This document shows positions 6,644-15,229 of a stretch of DNA of 64,000 nt, one piece after another; position 1 is the stretch's first letter, and each line of letters begins with the position of its first letter. A program made the position numbers and the translations under genes. The stretch comes from RPQJ01 sp963706535. Lineage in GTDB: Bacteria > Pseudomonadota > Gammaproteobacteria > Steroidobacterales > Steroidobacteraceae. The notes beneath the pieces were generated by a model. That model was given only the letters and a program-made list of their open reading frames with translations, ran no database searches and had not been told where the DNA came from. The DNA is taken from positions 531,957-595,956 of the forward strand of contig CAVPMU010000012.1 in assembly GCA_963706535.1 (NCBI GenBank), written 5' to 3'.

Positions 6644-8507
6644 CGGCCGGAGGGAGCGGCACGCCGGCGCCGGCAGGCTGCGGTCGGCCGCCTTCGATGC
6701 GCGCCCACTCGGGCTGGCGCTGCACGCGCCCGTCCGGCGCCACCTGGAGCTGGCCGGTGAGGCCGTTGAGCCCGATCGAATGCGGGGCTCCGCGCAGGTT
6801 GCGCATCAGGCGGAACGCGTCGTAGCCGAACGCGTAGAGACGCAGGCGGCCGCGCCCGGCGCTGGCCCAGTCGTCGTGCAGCACGTCCCACAGTTCCGGC
6901 GCGCCTTGCCCGCCGTACAGGACCCACGGCATCTCCGGGAACACCATGCCCTCGACGTCCGTGCTCGCGCGCGTGCTCGGGTCCCAGGCGTCCGAGGTCG
7001 CGTAGACCGGCAGGTCGTAGGCCATCTGGAACCTCATCTGCGGCTTGAGCGCGCGCGCGGTCGCGGACGTGGCGGCGACGAAGGCGAACTGCGGGCCGTC
7101 GCGTGCCTCAGCGACCGAGTCGCGGCGAGGCGCAGGCTTGCCGTCGCGACGATCGGCGGCTCCGCCGAAACGGCCCAGTGCGGCACGCAGCGGACCGGAG
7201 AAGTCCCGCGCGCCCGGGTCATAGAACTGCGCCGAGGTGAGCGTCACCCCCGTGGCCTGCAGTTCGGCGGTGAACGCTGCGTGCAATCGCTCCCCCCAGC
7301 TGCTGCGCGGGAACAACGCGATGCCGCGCACGTGTCCGTCGGCGGCGATGCGCCGTGCGACCGCGCGCGCTTCTTCCTCCGGGTCGAGCGAGAACTGGAA
7401 CAGGAAGGCCGGGTGGCTCGCGCCGGGATAGGCGTTGAGCGCGAGCGTCGGCACCGGCAGCGGCTCGGCGGTCACGAGCGCCTCGATTTCCTCCTTGAGC
7501 AGCGGGCCGACGACGAACTGCGCACCGTCGGCGAGCGCGGCGCGGTAGGCCGGCCCGATGCCGGGTCCAGCGGTGTCGTGGATCCGCACGCGCGGCGCAC
7601 CCGCCGGGTCGGCGAGGCTGGCCGCGAGGAATCCGTCCCGCACCGCGACGCCGACCGCACGATTGCGGCCCGACAGGGGCAGCAGGACCGCGACGACATC
7701 GGGCGCCGCGATCGGCAGTCCGACTGGACGGTCCGCAGTGGCTCCACTCGCCACGGCCTGTGGCAGGAACTCGGCTCCCGGATGGTGGGGGTGTCGCTGC
7801 CGCCAGTCGGCGGCCCGCCTTGCCATGGTCGCGGCGTCCGCCGCCCCCGGCGCGAGGACTTCGCGCAGTTCCAGCCAGCCCCGTTCACGATCCGTGCCAC
7901 CTGCCGGCACCGTGGCAGCGGCCGGGCTCGCGAGGAGCGCATCGACCAGCAGGCGGTAGTTTTCCGTCCGTGCATCGGCTGCACCGACGACAGACGCACG
8001 TTCCTCGAGCGAGCGGATGCCCTCAAGCATCCAGCCGGCGCCGAACTCGGCCCGCGCACGCAATAGCAGCAGTTCGGCTGCGAGCGGCGCGGGCCAGGGC
8101 TCGCGCACCCGCGCCAGGGCGGCAAGCGCGGCTGCGTGGTCGCCGCGGGCGAGGGCGACCTCCGCGCGCACCCGCGCGAGCAGCACGAGGTCGTCGCCGC
8201 GTGCGCGGGACGCGGCCTGATCGGCAAGGCGGTCGGCATCGTCCAACCGGCCAGCCGTGAGGTACTCGCGCGCGGCCAGCAGGCTGAGCCGCGCATCGAC
8301 GCCCAGGAACCTGCGATCCGCGAGTTTCTCGTACAGTGCGCCGGCCTCGGCGTGCTGGCCGCCACGCGAGAGGCGTTCCGCCGCCGCGAGGTCGTCGCTG
8401 CGTGAGGCGGATGCCGGCTGTACGTTGAGCAGCGCGGCGGCTGCCGAGAGCAAGGCCGCGAGCAGCGATGCCCGAACTTGCCGGCCGCGAAGTCGTGCGT
8501 GCAGCAT
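6633..8507 (-). CDS. lpoA: Penicillin-binding protein activator LpoA-like (YraM)
   Basis: LpoA stimulates the transpeptidase of PBP1A in enterobacteria. The 624-residue product has an N-terminal TPR-like helical region (EHAEAGALYEKLADRRF-like, about residues 40-260) and a C-terminal periplasmic-binding-protein fold (VAVLLPLSGRNRAVGVAVRDG, FVVGPLLKEEIEAL, AFGYDAFRLM). The N-terminus MLHARLRGRQVRASLLAALL ends in an AxA-like site but has no lipobox cysteine, so it looks secreted rather than lipidated, unlike enterobacterial LpoA. The ATG at 8507 is 22 bases from the divergent rsmI start. The longer open frame upstream is an antisense reading of rsmI. Confidence 0.87.
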   Translation of the reverse strand: MLHARLRGRQVRASLLAALLSAAAALLNVQPASASRSDDLAAAERLSRGGQHAEAGALYEKLADRRFLGVDARLSLLAAREYLTAGRLDDADRLADQAASRARGDDLVLLARVRAEVALARGDHAAALAALARVREPWPAPLAAELLLLRARAEFGAGWMLEGIRSLEERASVVGAADARTENYRLLVDALLASPAAATVPAGGTDRERGWLELREVLAPGAADAATMARRAADWRQRHPHHPGAEFLPQAVASGATADRPVGLPIAAPDVVAVLLPLSGRNRAVGVAVRDGFLAASLADPAGAPRVRIHDTAGPGIGPAYRAALADGAQFVVGPLLKEEIEALVTAEPLPVPTLALNAYPGASHPAFLFQFSLDPEEEARAVARRIAADGHVRGIALFPRSSWGERLHAAFTAELQATGVTLTSAQFYDPGARDFSGPLRAALGRFGGAADRRDGKPAPRRDSVAEARDGPQFAFVAATSATARALKPQMRFQMAYDLPVYATSDAWDPSTRASTDVEGMVFPEMPWVLYGGQGAPELWDVLHDDWASAGRGRLRLYAFGYDAFRLMRNLRGAPHSIGLNGLTGQLQVAPDGRVQRQPEWARIEGGRPQPAGAGVPLPPAGVP

Positions 8508-8528
8508 GGGTACCCGAAGGAGATGCGC

Positions 8529-9428
8529 GTGGCGAAAGTGACGGATGATTCTATAGCGAGCCCGGCGCGCGGCACACTCTTCCTGGTGTCGACGCCGATC
8601 GGCAATCTCGCGGACCTGAGCCCACGGGCGCGCGACGTGCTGGGCCGGGCGGACCTGCTGCTCGCGGAGGACACGCGCCACACCTCGCAACTGCTGCACG
8701 CCTGCGGAATCGAGCGCGCTGCGGGCGCCATCGAGTCGCTGCACGAGTACAACGAGCGCGAACGGGCGCCGCAGGTCGTCGATCGACTGCGCGCGGGCGC
8801 GAGCGTCGCGCTCGTCAGCGATGCCGGCACGCCGCTGGTGAGCGACCCGGGCGCGCTGCTGGTGCGCGAGGTCGCGCAGGCCGGGTTGCCGGTCGTGGCG
8901 ATCCCGGGCCCCTGTGCCGCGATCGCCGCGTTGTCGCTCGCGGCGCTGCCGGTCGGGCGCTTCGCGTTCGAGGGATTCCTGCCGGCGAAGTCCGTGGCGC
9001 GGCGCAAGGCGCTGCAGGCGCTCGAGCGCGAGGCGCGCACGCTGGTGTTCTACGAGGCGCCGCACCGGGTGCGCGAGACGCTCGACGACCTGGCGGCGGT
9101 ATTCGGTGCGGGGCGCAATGCAGCCGTCGCGCGCGAGATCACCAAGCGGTTCGAGACGGTCTATCGCGGCACGCTCGGCGAACTCGCGACACGCGCCGCC
9201 GCCGATGCGGACATGGCGCGCGGTGAGACCGTGATCGTGGTGCAGGGCGCTCCCGTCGATGCCGTGGCGGACGACGCCGACGCCGATCGAATCCTCCGCA
9301 TCCTGCTCGCGGAGCTGCCTGCCTCGCAGGCCGCGAAACTCGCCGCGCAGCTCACGGGCCGGGCGCGCAAGGAACTCTACGAGCGCGCACAAAGGGGACG
9401 CTACCCTTTTCCGAACGGAAAAGGGTAG
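8529..9428 (+). CDS. rsmI: 16S rRNA (cytidine-1402-2'-O)-methyltransferase RsmI
   Basis: RsmI methylates the ribose of C1402 in the 16S decoding centre. LFLVSTPIGNLADLSPRA, EDTRHTSQLL, LVSDAGTPLVSDPG and VVAIPGPCAAIAALSLA define the tetrapyrrole-methylase fold and SAM site. GTG 8529 is chosen because AAGGAG lies six bases before it; ATG 8523 would touch that site. The last residues (about RGRYPFPNGKG) are encoded by a perfect 21-bp-stem palindrome and are not part of the family, so the native C-terminus appears overwritten by that repeat. Confidence 0.93.
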   Translation: MAKVTDDSIASPARGTLFLVSTPIGNLADLSPRARDVLGRADLLLAEDTRHTSQLLHACGIERAAGAIESLHEYNERERAPQVVDRLRAGASVALVSDAGTPLVSDPGALLVREVAQAGLPVVAIPGPCAAIAALSLAALPVGRFAFEGFLPAKSVARRKALQALEREARTLVFYEAPHRVRETLDDLAAVFGAGRNAAVAREITKRFETVYRGTLGELATRAAADADMARGETVIVVQGAPVDAVADDADADRILRILLAELPASQAAKLAAQLTGRARKELYERAQRGRYPFPNGKG

Positions 9429-9436
9429 CGTCCCCT
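9393..9436. repeat. REP-like perfect palindrome at the rsmI 3' end
   Basis: Two 21-bp arms are perfectly complementary around an AA loop: AGGGGACGCTACCCTTTTC at the left and GAAAAGGGTAGCGTCCCCT at the right, each with one further CG pair next to the loop. This style of GGGG...CCCTTTT palindrome resembles REP units mobilised by REP-associated tyrosine transposases, though no such transposase is in the window. It supplies the rsmI stop codon, and its final T is the first base of the rnpB -10 box. Confidence 0.85.
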
Positions 9437-9441
9437 ATAAT
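9436..9441 (+). promoter_or_regulatory. -10 box of rnpB
   Basis: TATAAT is a perfect -10 hexamer, with the expected RNA start six to eight bases later. The -35 region falls inside the right arm and loop of the REP-like palindrome and matches the consensus poorly, so either the palindrome has replaced the original -35 or the promoter is driven mainly by its -10. Confidence 0.65.
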
Positions 9442-9446
9442 GCGCG

Positions 9447-9821
<375 letters not shown>

Positions 9822-10205
9822 CTGTCTCCGGCAATCACGAATCAGCGCTGATGTCAAGTCGCTCTGTCCGGCAGAGGCCGAATCCGTCGGCGCGCCGCGC
9901 GCTGCCCCACTTCAACCCACCTGGGCGAAGATCGAGCCGGCGGGCCGAAATCCGGCCAGGCAGCCCCGGTCCATCCCACCATCCGCAGGCCTGTTTATGG
10001 ACCGAGCCGCCCGCTCGGCACCTCGCATTACGGCTCGGGCAGATCGCGGGGTGAATTTCCCACCTCGCACTGCACCTGAGTTGCAATTCAGGAACAATCG
10101 GTAACTATTTGATTCTGGTCGGGATAGGTGTCCAAACCCTCACCCGGGACCCCCGCAACAGCGCCTAAGTTGCTGTGTCCCATAGAAAAATCTTGGGTCC
10201 AACCG
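9822..10205. other. Non-coding stretch between rnpB and the mraZ promoter
   Basis: About 380 bases without a credible gene. The reading frames present lack family features and conserved starts. It holds several GC-rich inverted repeats (for example around 9940-9965 and 10000-10025) that could end rnpB transcription, but none has a clear T-tract. I see no promoter or RNA family here that I can name. Confidence 0.5.
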
Positions 10206-10235
10206 TTGACTCCCCGCGCGGGCGCGACCTATAGT
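10206..10235 (+). promoter_or_regulatory. Sigma-70 promoter of the mraZ/division cluster
   Basis: TTGACT (10206-10211) and TATAGT (10230-10235) are separated by 18 bases. Both hexamers match five of six consensus positions. The MraZ repeat sites begin ten bases downstream of the -10, which places the operator over the transcription start. This is the best candidate for the main promoter of the whole division and cell-wall operon. Confidence 0.8.
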
Positions 10236-10244
10236 GCCGCGAAG

Positions 10245-10269
10245 TGGGATGAAGTGGGATGAAATGGGC
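10245..10269 (+). promoter_or_regulatory. MraZ operator: three TGGG(A/C) repeats at 10-bp period
   Basis: TGGGA occurs at 10245 and 10255 and TGGGC at 10265, each separated by five bases. MraZ proteins are known to bind direct TGGGA repeats with this spacing upstream of their own gene, so this is probably the autoregulatory site of the division cluster. Confidence 0.85.
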
Positions 10270-10292
10270 CACCGGCCCGTCCAGAGCCTGAA

Positions 10293-10748
10293 ATGTTTCG
10301 CGGCGCCAACAAAGTCACGCTCGACGCCAAGGGGCGAATGGCCATGCCTGCGCGGTACCGGGAAACCCTGGTCGAGCGCAGCGAGGGCCGTCTCATCGCG
10401 ACCGTCGATCGTGCCGACCGGTGCCTGCTGATCTACCCCCTGCCGGACTGGGAAGAGATCGAGCGCAAGTTGATGCGGCTGCCGACCCTGAATCCCCAGG
10501 CGCGGCGGTTGCAGCGGCTGATGGTCGGCCACGCGACCGACCTCGAGCTCGACTCGCACGGCCGGGTGCTCGTGCCGCCCAAGCTGCGCGAATACGCGGG
10601 GCTGACCCGGCAGGCGATGTTGATCGGGCAGGGGAGCCGTTTCGAGCTCTGGGACGAGCAGCACTGGAACGAGCGCCGTGACGAGTGGCTGCGAGCGGGC
10701 GAGGAGACGGGCGAACTGCCCGCCGAGCTCGAGCAGCTGTCGCTCTAG
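10293..10748 (+). CDS. mraZ: Transcriptional regulator MraZ
   Basis: MraZ is the AbrB-fold regulator that opens the dcw cluster and represses it. The 151-residue protein has two MraZ/SpoVT repeats: FRGANKVTLDAKGRMAMPARYR (residues 2-23) and ATDLELDSHGRVLVPPKLREY. Both carry the DxxGR motif that contacts TGGGA repeats. The operator sits 24 bases upstream of the start codon. rsmH begins two bases after its stop. Confidence 0.96.
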   Translation: MFRGANKVTLDAKGRMAMPARYRETLVERSEGRLIATVDRADRCLLIYPLPDWEEIERKLMRLPTLNPQARRLQRLMVGHATDLELDSHGRVLVPPKLREYAGLTRQAMLIGQGSRFELWDEQHWNERRDEWLRAGEETGELPAELEQLSL

Positions 10749-10750
10749 GC

Positions 10751-11686
10751 GTGGCCGTGCGGGAGCACACGCCGGTACTTCCCGACGAAGTCCTGGCGGG
10801 ACTCGCCGTGCGGCCGGACGGCCGGTACTGCGACGCGACGTTCGGGCGCGGTGGCCACACGGCCGCGATCCTGGGCGCGCTCGGCCCGGCCGGCCGCGTG
10901 ATCGCGATCGATCGGGACCCGGATGCGATCCGGGCAGGGCAGTTGCGGTTCGCGGGGGAGCCACGTCTCACGCTGGTACGGGGGTCGTTCGGCCGGCTCG
11001 AGGAGCTGGTCCGGGCGGCGGGAATGGCAGGGGAGCTGAGCGGCGTGCTGCTGGACCTGGGGGTCTCATCGCCACAGCTCGATGAGGCCGCGCGCGGCTT
11101 CAGTTTCATGCAGGACGGGCCGCTCGACATGCGGATGGACAACGAGTCGGGACAGAGCGCGGCGCAATGGCTGGCACGGGCCGGCGAGCGCGAGATCGCC
11201 AACGTCATCCATCGCCTGGGCGAGGAGCGCTTTGGCCGCCGCATCGCGCGCGCGATCGTCGCGGCGCGCGCGGTCGAACCGATCGAGACCACCGGGCGCC
11301 TCGCCGCGATCGTCGCCGCAGCCGTGCCGACGCGCGAGCCGGGCAAGCACCCCGCGACCCGCACCTTCCAGGCGATCCGCATCCACGTGAATGGCGAACT
11401 CGAGGCGCTCGAGGCCGCGTTGCCCCAGGCCGTGCGGCTGCTGGCCCCCGGCGGACGGCTGTGTGTCGTCAGCTTTCACTCGCTCGAGGACCGCATCGTC
11501 AAGCGCTTCATCCGGCGCGAGCAGGATGGCGATCCCGTTTACGCCGGCCTGCCGGAGATCCCGCCGCACGCGCGGCCACGCCTCAAGCGCGTCGGTGGCG
11601 CGGTGTCCGCGGGCGAGGCCGAGGTCGCGCGGAACCCGCGTGCGCGCAGCGCCGTGCTGCGCGTGGCCGAGAGGCTGGCCGCATGA
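10751..11686 (+). CDS. rsmH: 16S rRNA (cytosine-1402-N4)-methyltransferase RsmH
   Basis: RsmH adds the N4 methyl group to C1402, the same nucleotide that RsmI, encoded just upstream of rnpB, methylates on the ribose. The GTG start at 10751 yields MAVREHTPVLPDEVLAGL and 311 residues, close to the E. coli length. CDATFGRGGHTAAIL is the SAM-binding loop, and LLDLGVSSPQLD and VVSFHSLEDRIVKRF are family hallmarks. Its stop overlaps the ftsL start as ATGA. Confidence 0.96.
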   Translation: MAVREHTPVLPDEVLAGLAVRPDGRYCDATFGRGGHTAAILGALGPAGRVIAIDRDPDAIRAGQLRFAGEPRLTLVRGSFGRLEELVRAAGMAGELSGVLLDLGVSSPQLDEAARGFSFMQDGPLDMRMDNESGQSAAQWLARAGEREIANVIHRLGEERFGRRIARAIVAARAVEPIETTGRLAAIVAAAVPTREPGKHPATRTFQAIRIHVNGELEALEAALPQAVRLLAPGGRLCVVSFHSLEDRIVKRFIRREQDGDPVYAGLPEIPPHARPRLKRVGGAVSAGEAEVARNPRARSAVLRVAERLAA

Positions 11687-11958
11687 GCACGCAGGCCTGG
11701 CGCGCACTGGTCGCGGTGCTGTGGATCGCGGTGCTGGCCTCCTCGCTCGGCGCCGTCTACGGCAAGCACGAGGCGCGCAACCGCTTCAACGAGCTGCAGA
11801 AGCTCACCAAGGAGCGCGACGAGCTCGACATCGAATGGGGCCAGCTGCAGCTCGAGCAGAGCACCTGGGCCACGCACGGCCGCGTCGAGCGCGTGGCGCG
11901 CGACGACCTGCGCATGGTCATCCCGCAGGCGAACGAACTGCGCATCGTGCAGCCATGA
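11683..11958 (+). CDS. ftsL: Cell division protein FtsL
   Basis: FtsL is a small bitopic divisome protein that forms a complex with FtsB and FtsQ and activates FtsWI. The 91-residue product has one membrane helix (ALVAVLWIAVLASSLGAVYG) followed by a coiled coil (RFNELQKLTKERDELDIEWGQLQLE) and the short VERVARDDLRMV segment seen in FtsL. Four-base overlaps with rsmH and ftsI show tight translational coupling. Confidence 0.93.
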   Translation: MSTQAWRALVAVLWIAVLASSLGAVYGKHEARNRFNELQKLTKERDELDIEWGQLQLEQSTWATHGRVERVARDDLRMVIPQANELRIVQP

Positions 11959-13685
11959 TGCGTTCCACCCACCGCAGCGACGACCCCGCGCACTACCGCT
12001 GGCGGCACTGGCTGGTGCTCGGCCTGCTCGGCGTCGGCGCCGTCGCGTTGCTCGCGCGCGCGGTCTACCTGCAGGTCATCGACCAGGACTTCCTCGAGAA
12101 GCAGGGCGATGCCCGCATCCTGCGCGTGGCGAAGCTCTCGGCGAACCGCGGCATGGTGCTCGACCGCAACGGCGAGGCGCTCGCGGTGAGCACGCCCGTC
12201 GACACCGTGTGGGCCGACCCGCGCAAGCTCGCCGAGGCGCCGCACGAGTTCCCGCGGCTGGCGAAGGCGCTCGGCCGCGACCCGCAGTGGCTCGCGCGCC
12301 GTGTCACCAGCAGCCTCGACCGCGAATTCGTCTACCTCGTGCGCCACATGCGTCCGCAGGACGCGGCCAAGGTCAAGGCGCTCGGCATCCCGGGCGTCGA
12401 CACGCTGCGCGAGTACCGTCGCTACTACCCGGCGGGCGAGGTCACCGGCCACCTGCTCGGCTTCACCAACGTCGACGACGTCGGGCAGGAAGGACTCGAG
12501 CTCGCCTTCGACCAGTGGCTGGGCGGTGAGCCGGGCGCCAAGCGCGTGATGCGCGACAGCCTCGGCCGCACCATCGAGGACATCGAGCAGCTGAAGGCCC
12601 CGCGTCCCGGCCAGGACCTCTACACCAGCATCGACCTGCGCGTGCAGTACCTCGCCTACCGCGAGCTCAAGGCCGCGGTGCAGGCGAACCACGCGCGCTC
12701 GGGCTCGGTGGTGGTGATCGACATCGCCACCGGCGAAGTGCTGGCGATGGTCAACCAGCCGGCGTTCAACCCGAACGACCGCGAGCAGTACGCGGCCTCG
12801 CGCTACCGCAACCGCGCCACCAACGACTTCTTCGAGCCCGGTTCGAGCATCAAGCCGTTCGTGGTCGCCGCCGGCATCGAGACCGGCCGCTTCCACGCCG
12901 ACACGCTCATCGACACCGGCCCCGGGATGATGCGGGTCGGCATCAAGACGGTGAAGGACAAGCACAATCTCGGCACGATCGACGTGACCACCGTGCTCGC
13001 CAAGTCGAGCAACGTCGGCGTCGTGAAGATCGCGCTGTCGCTCGAGCCCGGCGAGATGTGGCAGGCCTTCGACAGGTTCGGCTTCGGGCGCGTCTCGGGC
13101 TCGGGCTTCCCCGGCGAGTCGGCGGGCATCCTCACCGGCCACGAGCACTGGCGCTCGATCGGCCAGGCGACCATGTCGTACGGCTACGGCCTCTCGGTCA
13201 CGCCGCTGCAGCTCGCGCAGGCCTACGCGGTGCTCGGCTCGGGCGGCATCCGCCGGCCGGTGAGCCTGCGCAAGCTCGATGCGCCGCCGCAGGGCGAGCG
13301 CGTGTTCGACGCGCAGGTCGCGGACGAGCTGGTGCGCATGATGGAGAGCGTGGTGAGCGACACTGGCACGGCGCGCCGGGCGGCCGTCATGGGTTACCGC
13401 GTCGCCGGCAAGACCGGCACGGCGTGGAAGGCGTCCGAGACCGGCGGCTACTCGACCAACAAGTACATGGCCGTGTTCGGCGGCGTCGTGCCTGCCAGCA
13501 ACCCGCGCCTCGCGGCCGTCGTGGTGATCGACGAGCCGACCAAGGGCGCCTACTACGGTGGTGAGGTCGCCGCGCCGGTCTTCGCCTCCGTGATGTCGGG
13601 CGCGCTGCGCCTGCTCGCGGTTCCCCCGGACAACCTGCAGAGCGTGCCCGCGACGACGCTGGTGCAGGCGCAGGACCCATGGTGA
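11955..13685 (+). CDS. ftsI: Peptidoglycan D,D-transpeptidase FtsI (PBP3)
   Basis: FtsI is the septal class B transpeptidase that works with FtsW. The 576-residue protein has an N-terminal membrane anchor (HWLVLGLLGVGAVALLARAVY), the PBP dimerisation domain, then the catalytic motifs: SSIK in EPGSSIKPF (about residue 297), the SSN triad and KTGTAWK. GGVVPASNPRLAAVVVIDEP is the usual C-terminal core. ATG 11955 overlaps the ftsL stop; a second ATG lies one codon later. murE starts inside its last codons. Confidence 0.96.
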   Translation: MMRSTHRSDDPAHYRWRHWLVLGLLGVGAVALLARAVYLQVIDQDFLEKQGDARILRVAKLSANRGMVLDRNGEALAVSTPVDTVWADPRKLAEAPHEFPRLAKALGRDPQWLARRVTSSLDREFVYLVRHMRPQDAAKVKALGIPGVDTLREYRRYYPAGEVTGHLLGFTNVDDVGQEGLELAFDQWLGGEPGAKRVMRDSLGRTIEDIEQLKAPRPGQDLYTSIDLRVQYLAYRELKAAVQANHARSGSVVVIDIATGEVLAMVNQPAFNPNDREQYAASRYRNRATNDFFEPGSSIKPFVVAAGIETGRFHADTLIDTGPGMMRVGIKTVKDKHNLGTIDVTTVLAKSSNVGVVKIALSLEPGEMWQAFDRFGFGRVSGSGFPGESAGILTGHEHWRSIGQATMSYGYGLSVTPLQLAQAYAVLGSGGIRRPVSLRKLDAPPQGERVFDAQVADELVRMMESVVSDTGTARRAAVMGYRVAGKTGTAWKASETGGYSTNKYMAVFGGVVPASNPRLAAVVVIDEPTKGAYYGGEVAAPVFASVMSGALRLLAVPPDNLQSVPATTLVQAQDPW

Positions 13686-15229
13686 GCCGTGGGCAGCCCG
13701 AAACCATGAGTGACACGACGCCGGGCGCAGGCAAGCCGTCGTACGGGACGACGCTCGCGGCCTTGCTCGCGGGGCTCGCGCATCCGTTGCGCGACCTGCC
13801 CGTGACGGACCTCGTGCAGGACAGCCGCCAGGCGACGCCCGGCGCGGCGTTCATCGCCTGCCAGGGCCGCGCGACGCACGGCATCGTGCACGCGCCGAAG
13901 GCGGTCGAACGCGGCGCGGTCGCGGTGCTCTGGGATCCGGTGCCCGGTCTCGCGGCGCCGGCGTTGCCGCCGAACGTCGCCGTGCACGCGATCCCGGGTC
14001 TCGGCGCACGCGTCGGCGAGATCGCGGACCGCTTCTTCCGCGCGCCGTCCGCCGACCTGCAGGTCGCGGGCTTCACCGGCACCAACGGCAAGACGACGAG
14101 CGCCTACCTGCTGGCGCAGGCGGCCGACCTCCTCGGGCGGCGCGGCGCCTACCTCGGCACCATCGGTTTCGGCCGCCCCGGCGCGCTGCGCGATGCGGGC
14201 CTCACCACGCCCGACTGCGTCACGGTCCACCGGCGCCTCGCGGAGTCCCGCGATGCCGGCGCGAAGTCCCTGAGCCTCGAGGTGTCCTCGCACGCGCTCG
14301 ACCAGGGCCGGGTCGCGGGCGTGCGCTTCGACACCGCGGTGTTCACCAACCTGACGCGCGACCACCTCGACTACCACGGCACGCTCGAGGCCTACGGCGA
14401 GGCGAAGGCGCGGCTCTTCGACTCGGCGGGACTCAGCCGGGCGGTCGTCAACGTGCGCGACGACTTCGGCAGCCGACTCGCCGACCGGCTCGACCCGTCA
14501 CTCGAGCGCGTGGTGTTCTCGACGTCGAACGACGTGTGGGCCGCGCGCGGCGCCAACTGGATCCGCGTGCCGGAGATGCGCGCGACCAGCGCCGGCCTCA
14601 CGCTGCACGTCGAGACCAGCTGGGGCGCCGGCACGCTGCGTTCGCGCCTGGTCGGCGAGTTCAACGCCGAGAACCTGCTCGCCGTGCTCGGCGTGCTGCT
14701 CGGCTGGAACGTGCCGCTGCAGCAGGCGCTGGTCGCACTCGCGTCCTGCTCCGCGCCGCCCGGCCGCATGGAAGCCTTCGGCGGCGGCGCGCAGCCGCTC
14801 GCGCTGGTCGACTACGCGCATTCGCCGGACGCGCTCGCGAAGGTGCTCGAGGCCGCGCGCGGCCACGCGCGTGGGCGCGTCTTCTGCGTGTTCGGTTGCG
14901 GCGGCGATCGTGACCAGGGCAAGCGACCGCTGATGGGCTCGATCGCGGAGAGTCTCGCCGACGTGGTCGTCGTCACGGATGACAACCCGCGCACCGAGGA
15001 ATCGCGCGTCATCATCGAACACATCCTCGCCGGGTTCCGCGCGCCGGAGTCGGCGCACGTGATCGCCGACCGCGCCGAGGCGATCCATTACGCGCTCACC
15101 GAGGCGGACGCCGGCGACGTGGTCGTGATCGCCGGCAAGGGCCACGAGGACCACCAGATCGTCGGCAGCGAGGTGCGCCCGTTCAGCGATCGCAAGGTCG
15201 TGCGCGATGCGCTGGGGGTGGAGTCGTGA
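13679..15229 (+). CDS. murE: UDP-MurNAc-tripeptide synthetase MurE
   Basis: MurE adds meso-diaminopimelate to UDP-MurNAc-L-Ala-D-Glu. GFTGTNGKTTSAYLLAQAA is the ATP loop, and DDNPRTEE contains the DNPR motif that marks meso-DAP rather than lysine specificity. VEVSSHALDQGRV-like LEVSSHALDQGRVAG is also conserved. ATG 13679 overlaps ftsI by seven bases; ATG 13706 (MSDTTPGAGK) is a credible alternative and neither has a strong ribosome site. The stop overlaps the murF start as GTGA. Confidence 0.95.
   Translation: MVSRGQPETMSDTTPGAGKPSYGTTLAALLAGLAHPLRDLPVTDLVQDSRQATPGAAFIACQGRATHGIVHAPKAVERGAVAVLWDPVPGLAAPALPPNVAVHAIPGLGARVGEIADRFFRAPSADLQVAGFTGTNGKTTSAYLLAQAADLLGRRGAYLGTIGFGRPGALRDAGLTTPDCVTVHRRLAESRDAGAKSLSLEVSSHALDQGRVAGVRFDTAVFTNLTRDHLDYHGTLEAYGEAKARLFDSAGLSRAVVNVRDDFGSRLADRLDPSLERVVFSTSNDVWAARGANWIRVPEMRATSAGLTLHVETSWGAGTLRSRLVGEFNAENLLAVLGVLLGWNVPLQQALVALASCSAPPGRMEAFGGGAQPLALVDYAHSPDALAKVLEAARGHARGRVFCVFGCGGDRDQGKRPLMGSIAESLADVVVVTDDNPRTEESRVIIEHILAGFRAPESAHVIADRAEAIHYALTEADAGDVVVIAGKGHEDHQIVGSEVRPFSDRKVVRDALGVES

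Noticed and set aside
6633..9392. A 919-codon minus-strand frame spanning lpoA and all of rsmI
   Set aside because: The part beyond 8507 is the antisense reading of rsmI and has no homology; lpoA starts at 8507 with a normal signal sequence.
9822..10205. A gene between rnpB and mraZ
   Set aside because: Frames of about 90-105 codons exist on both strands but lack ribosome sites and any conserved pattern.
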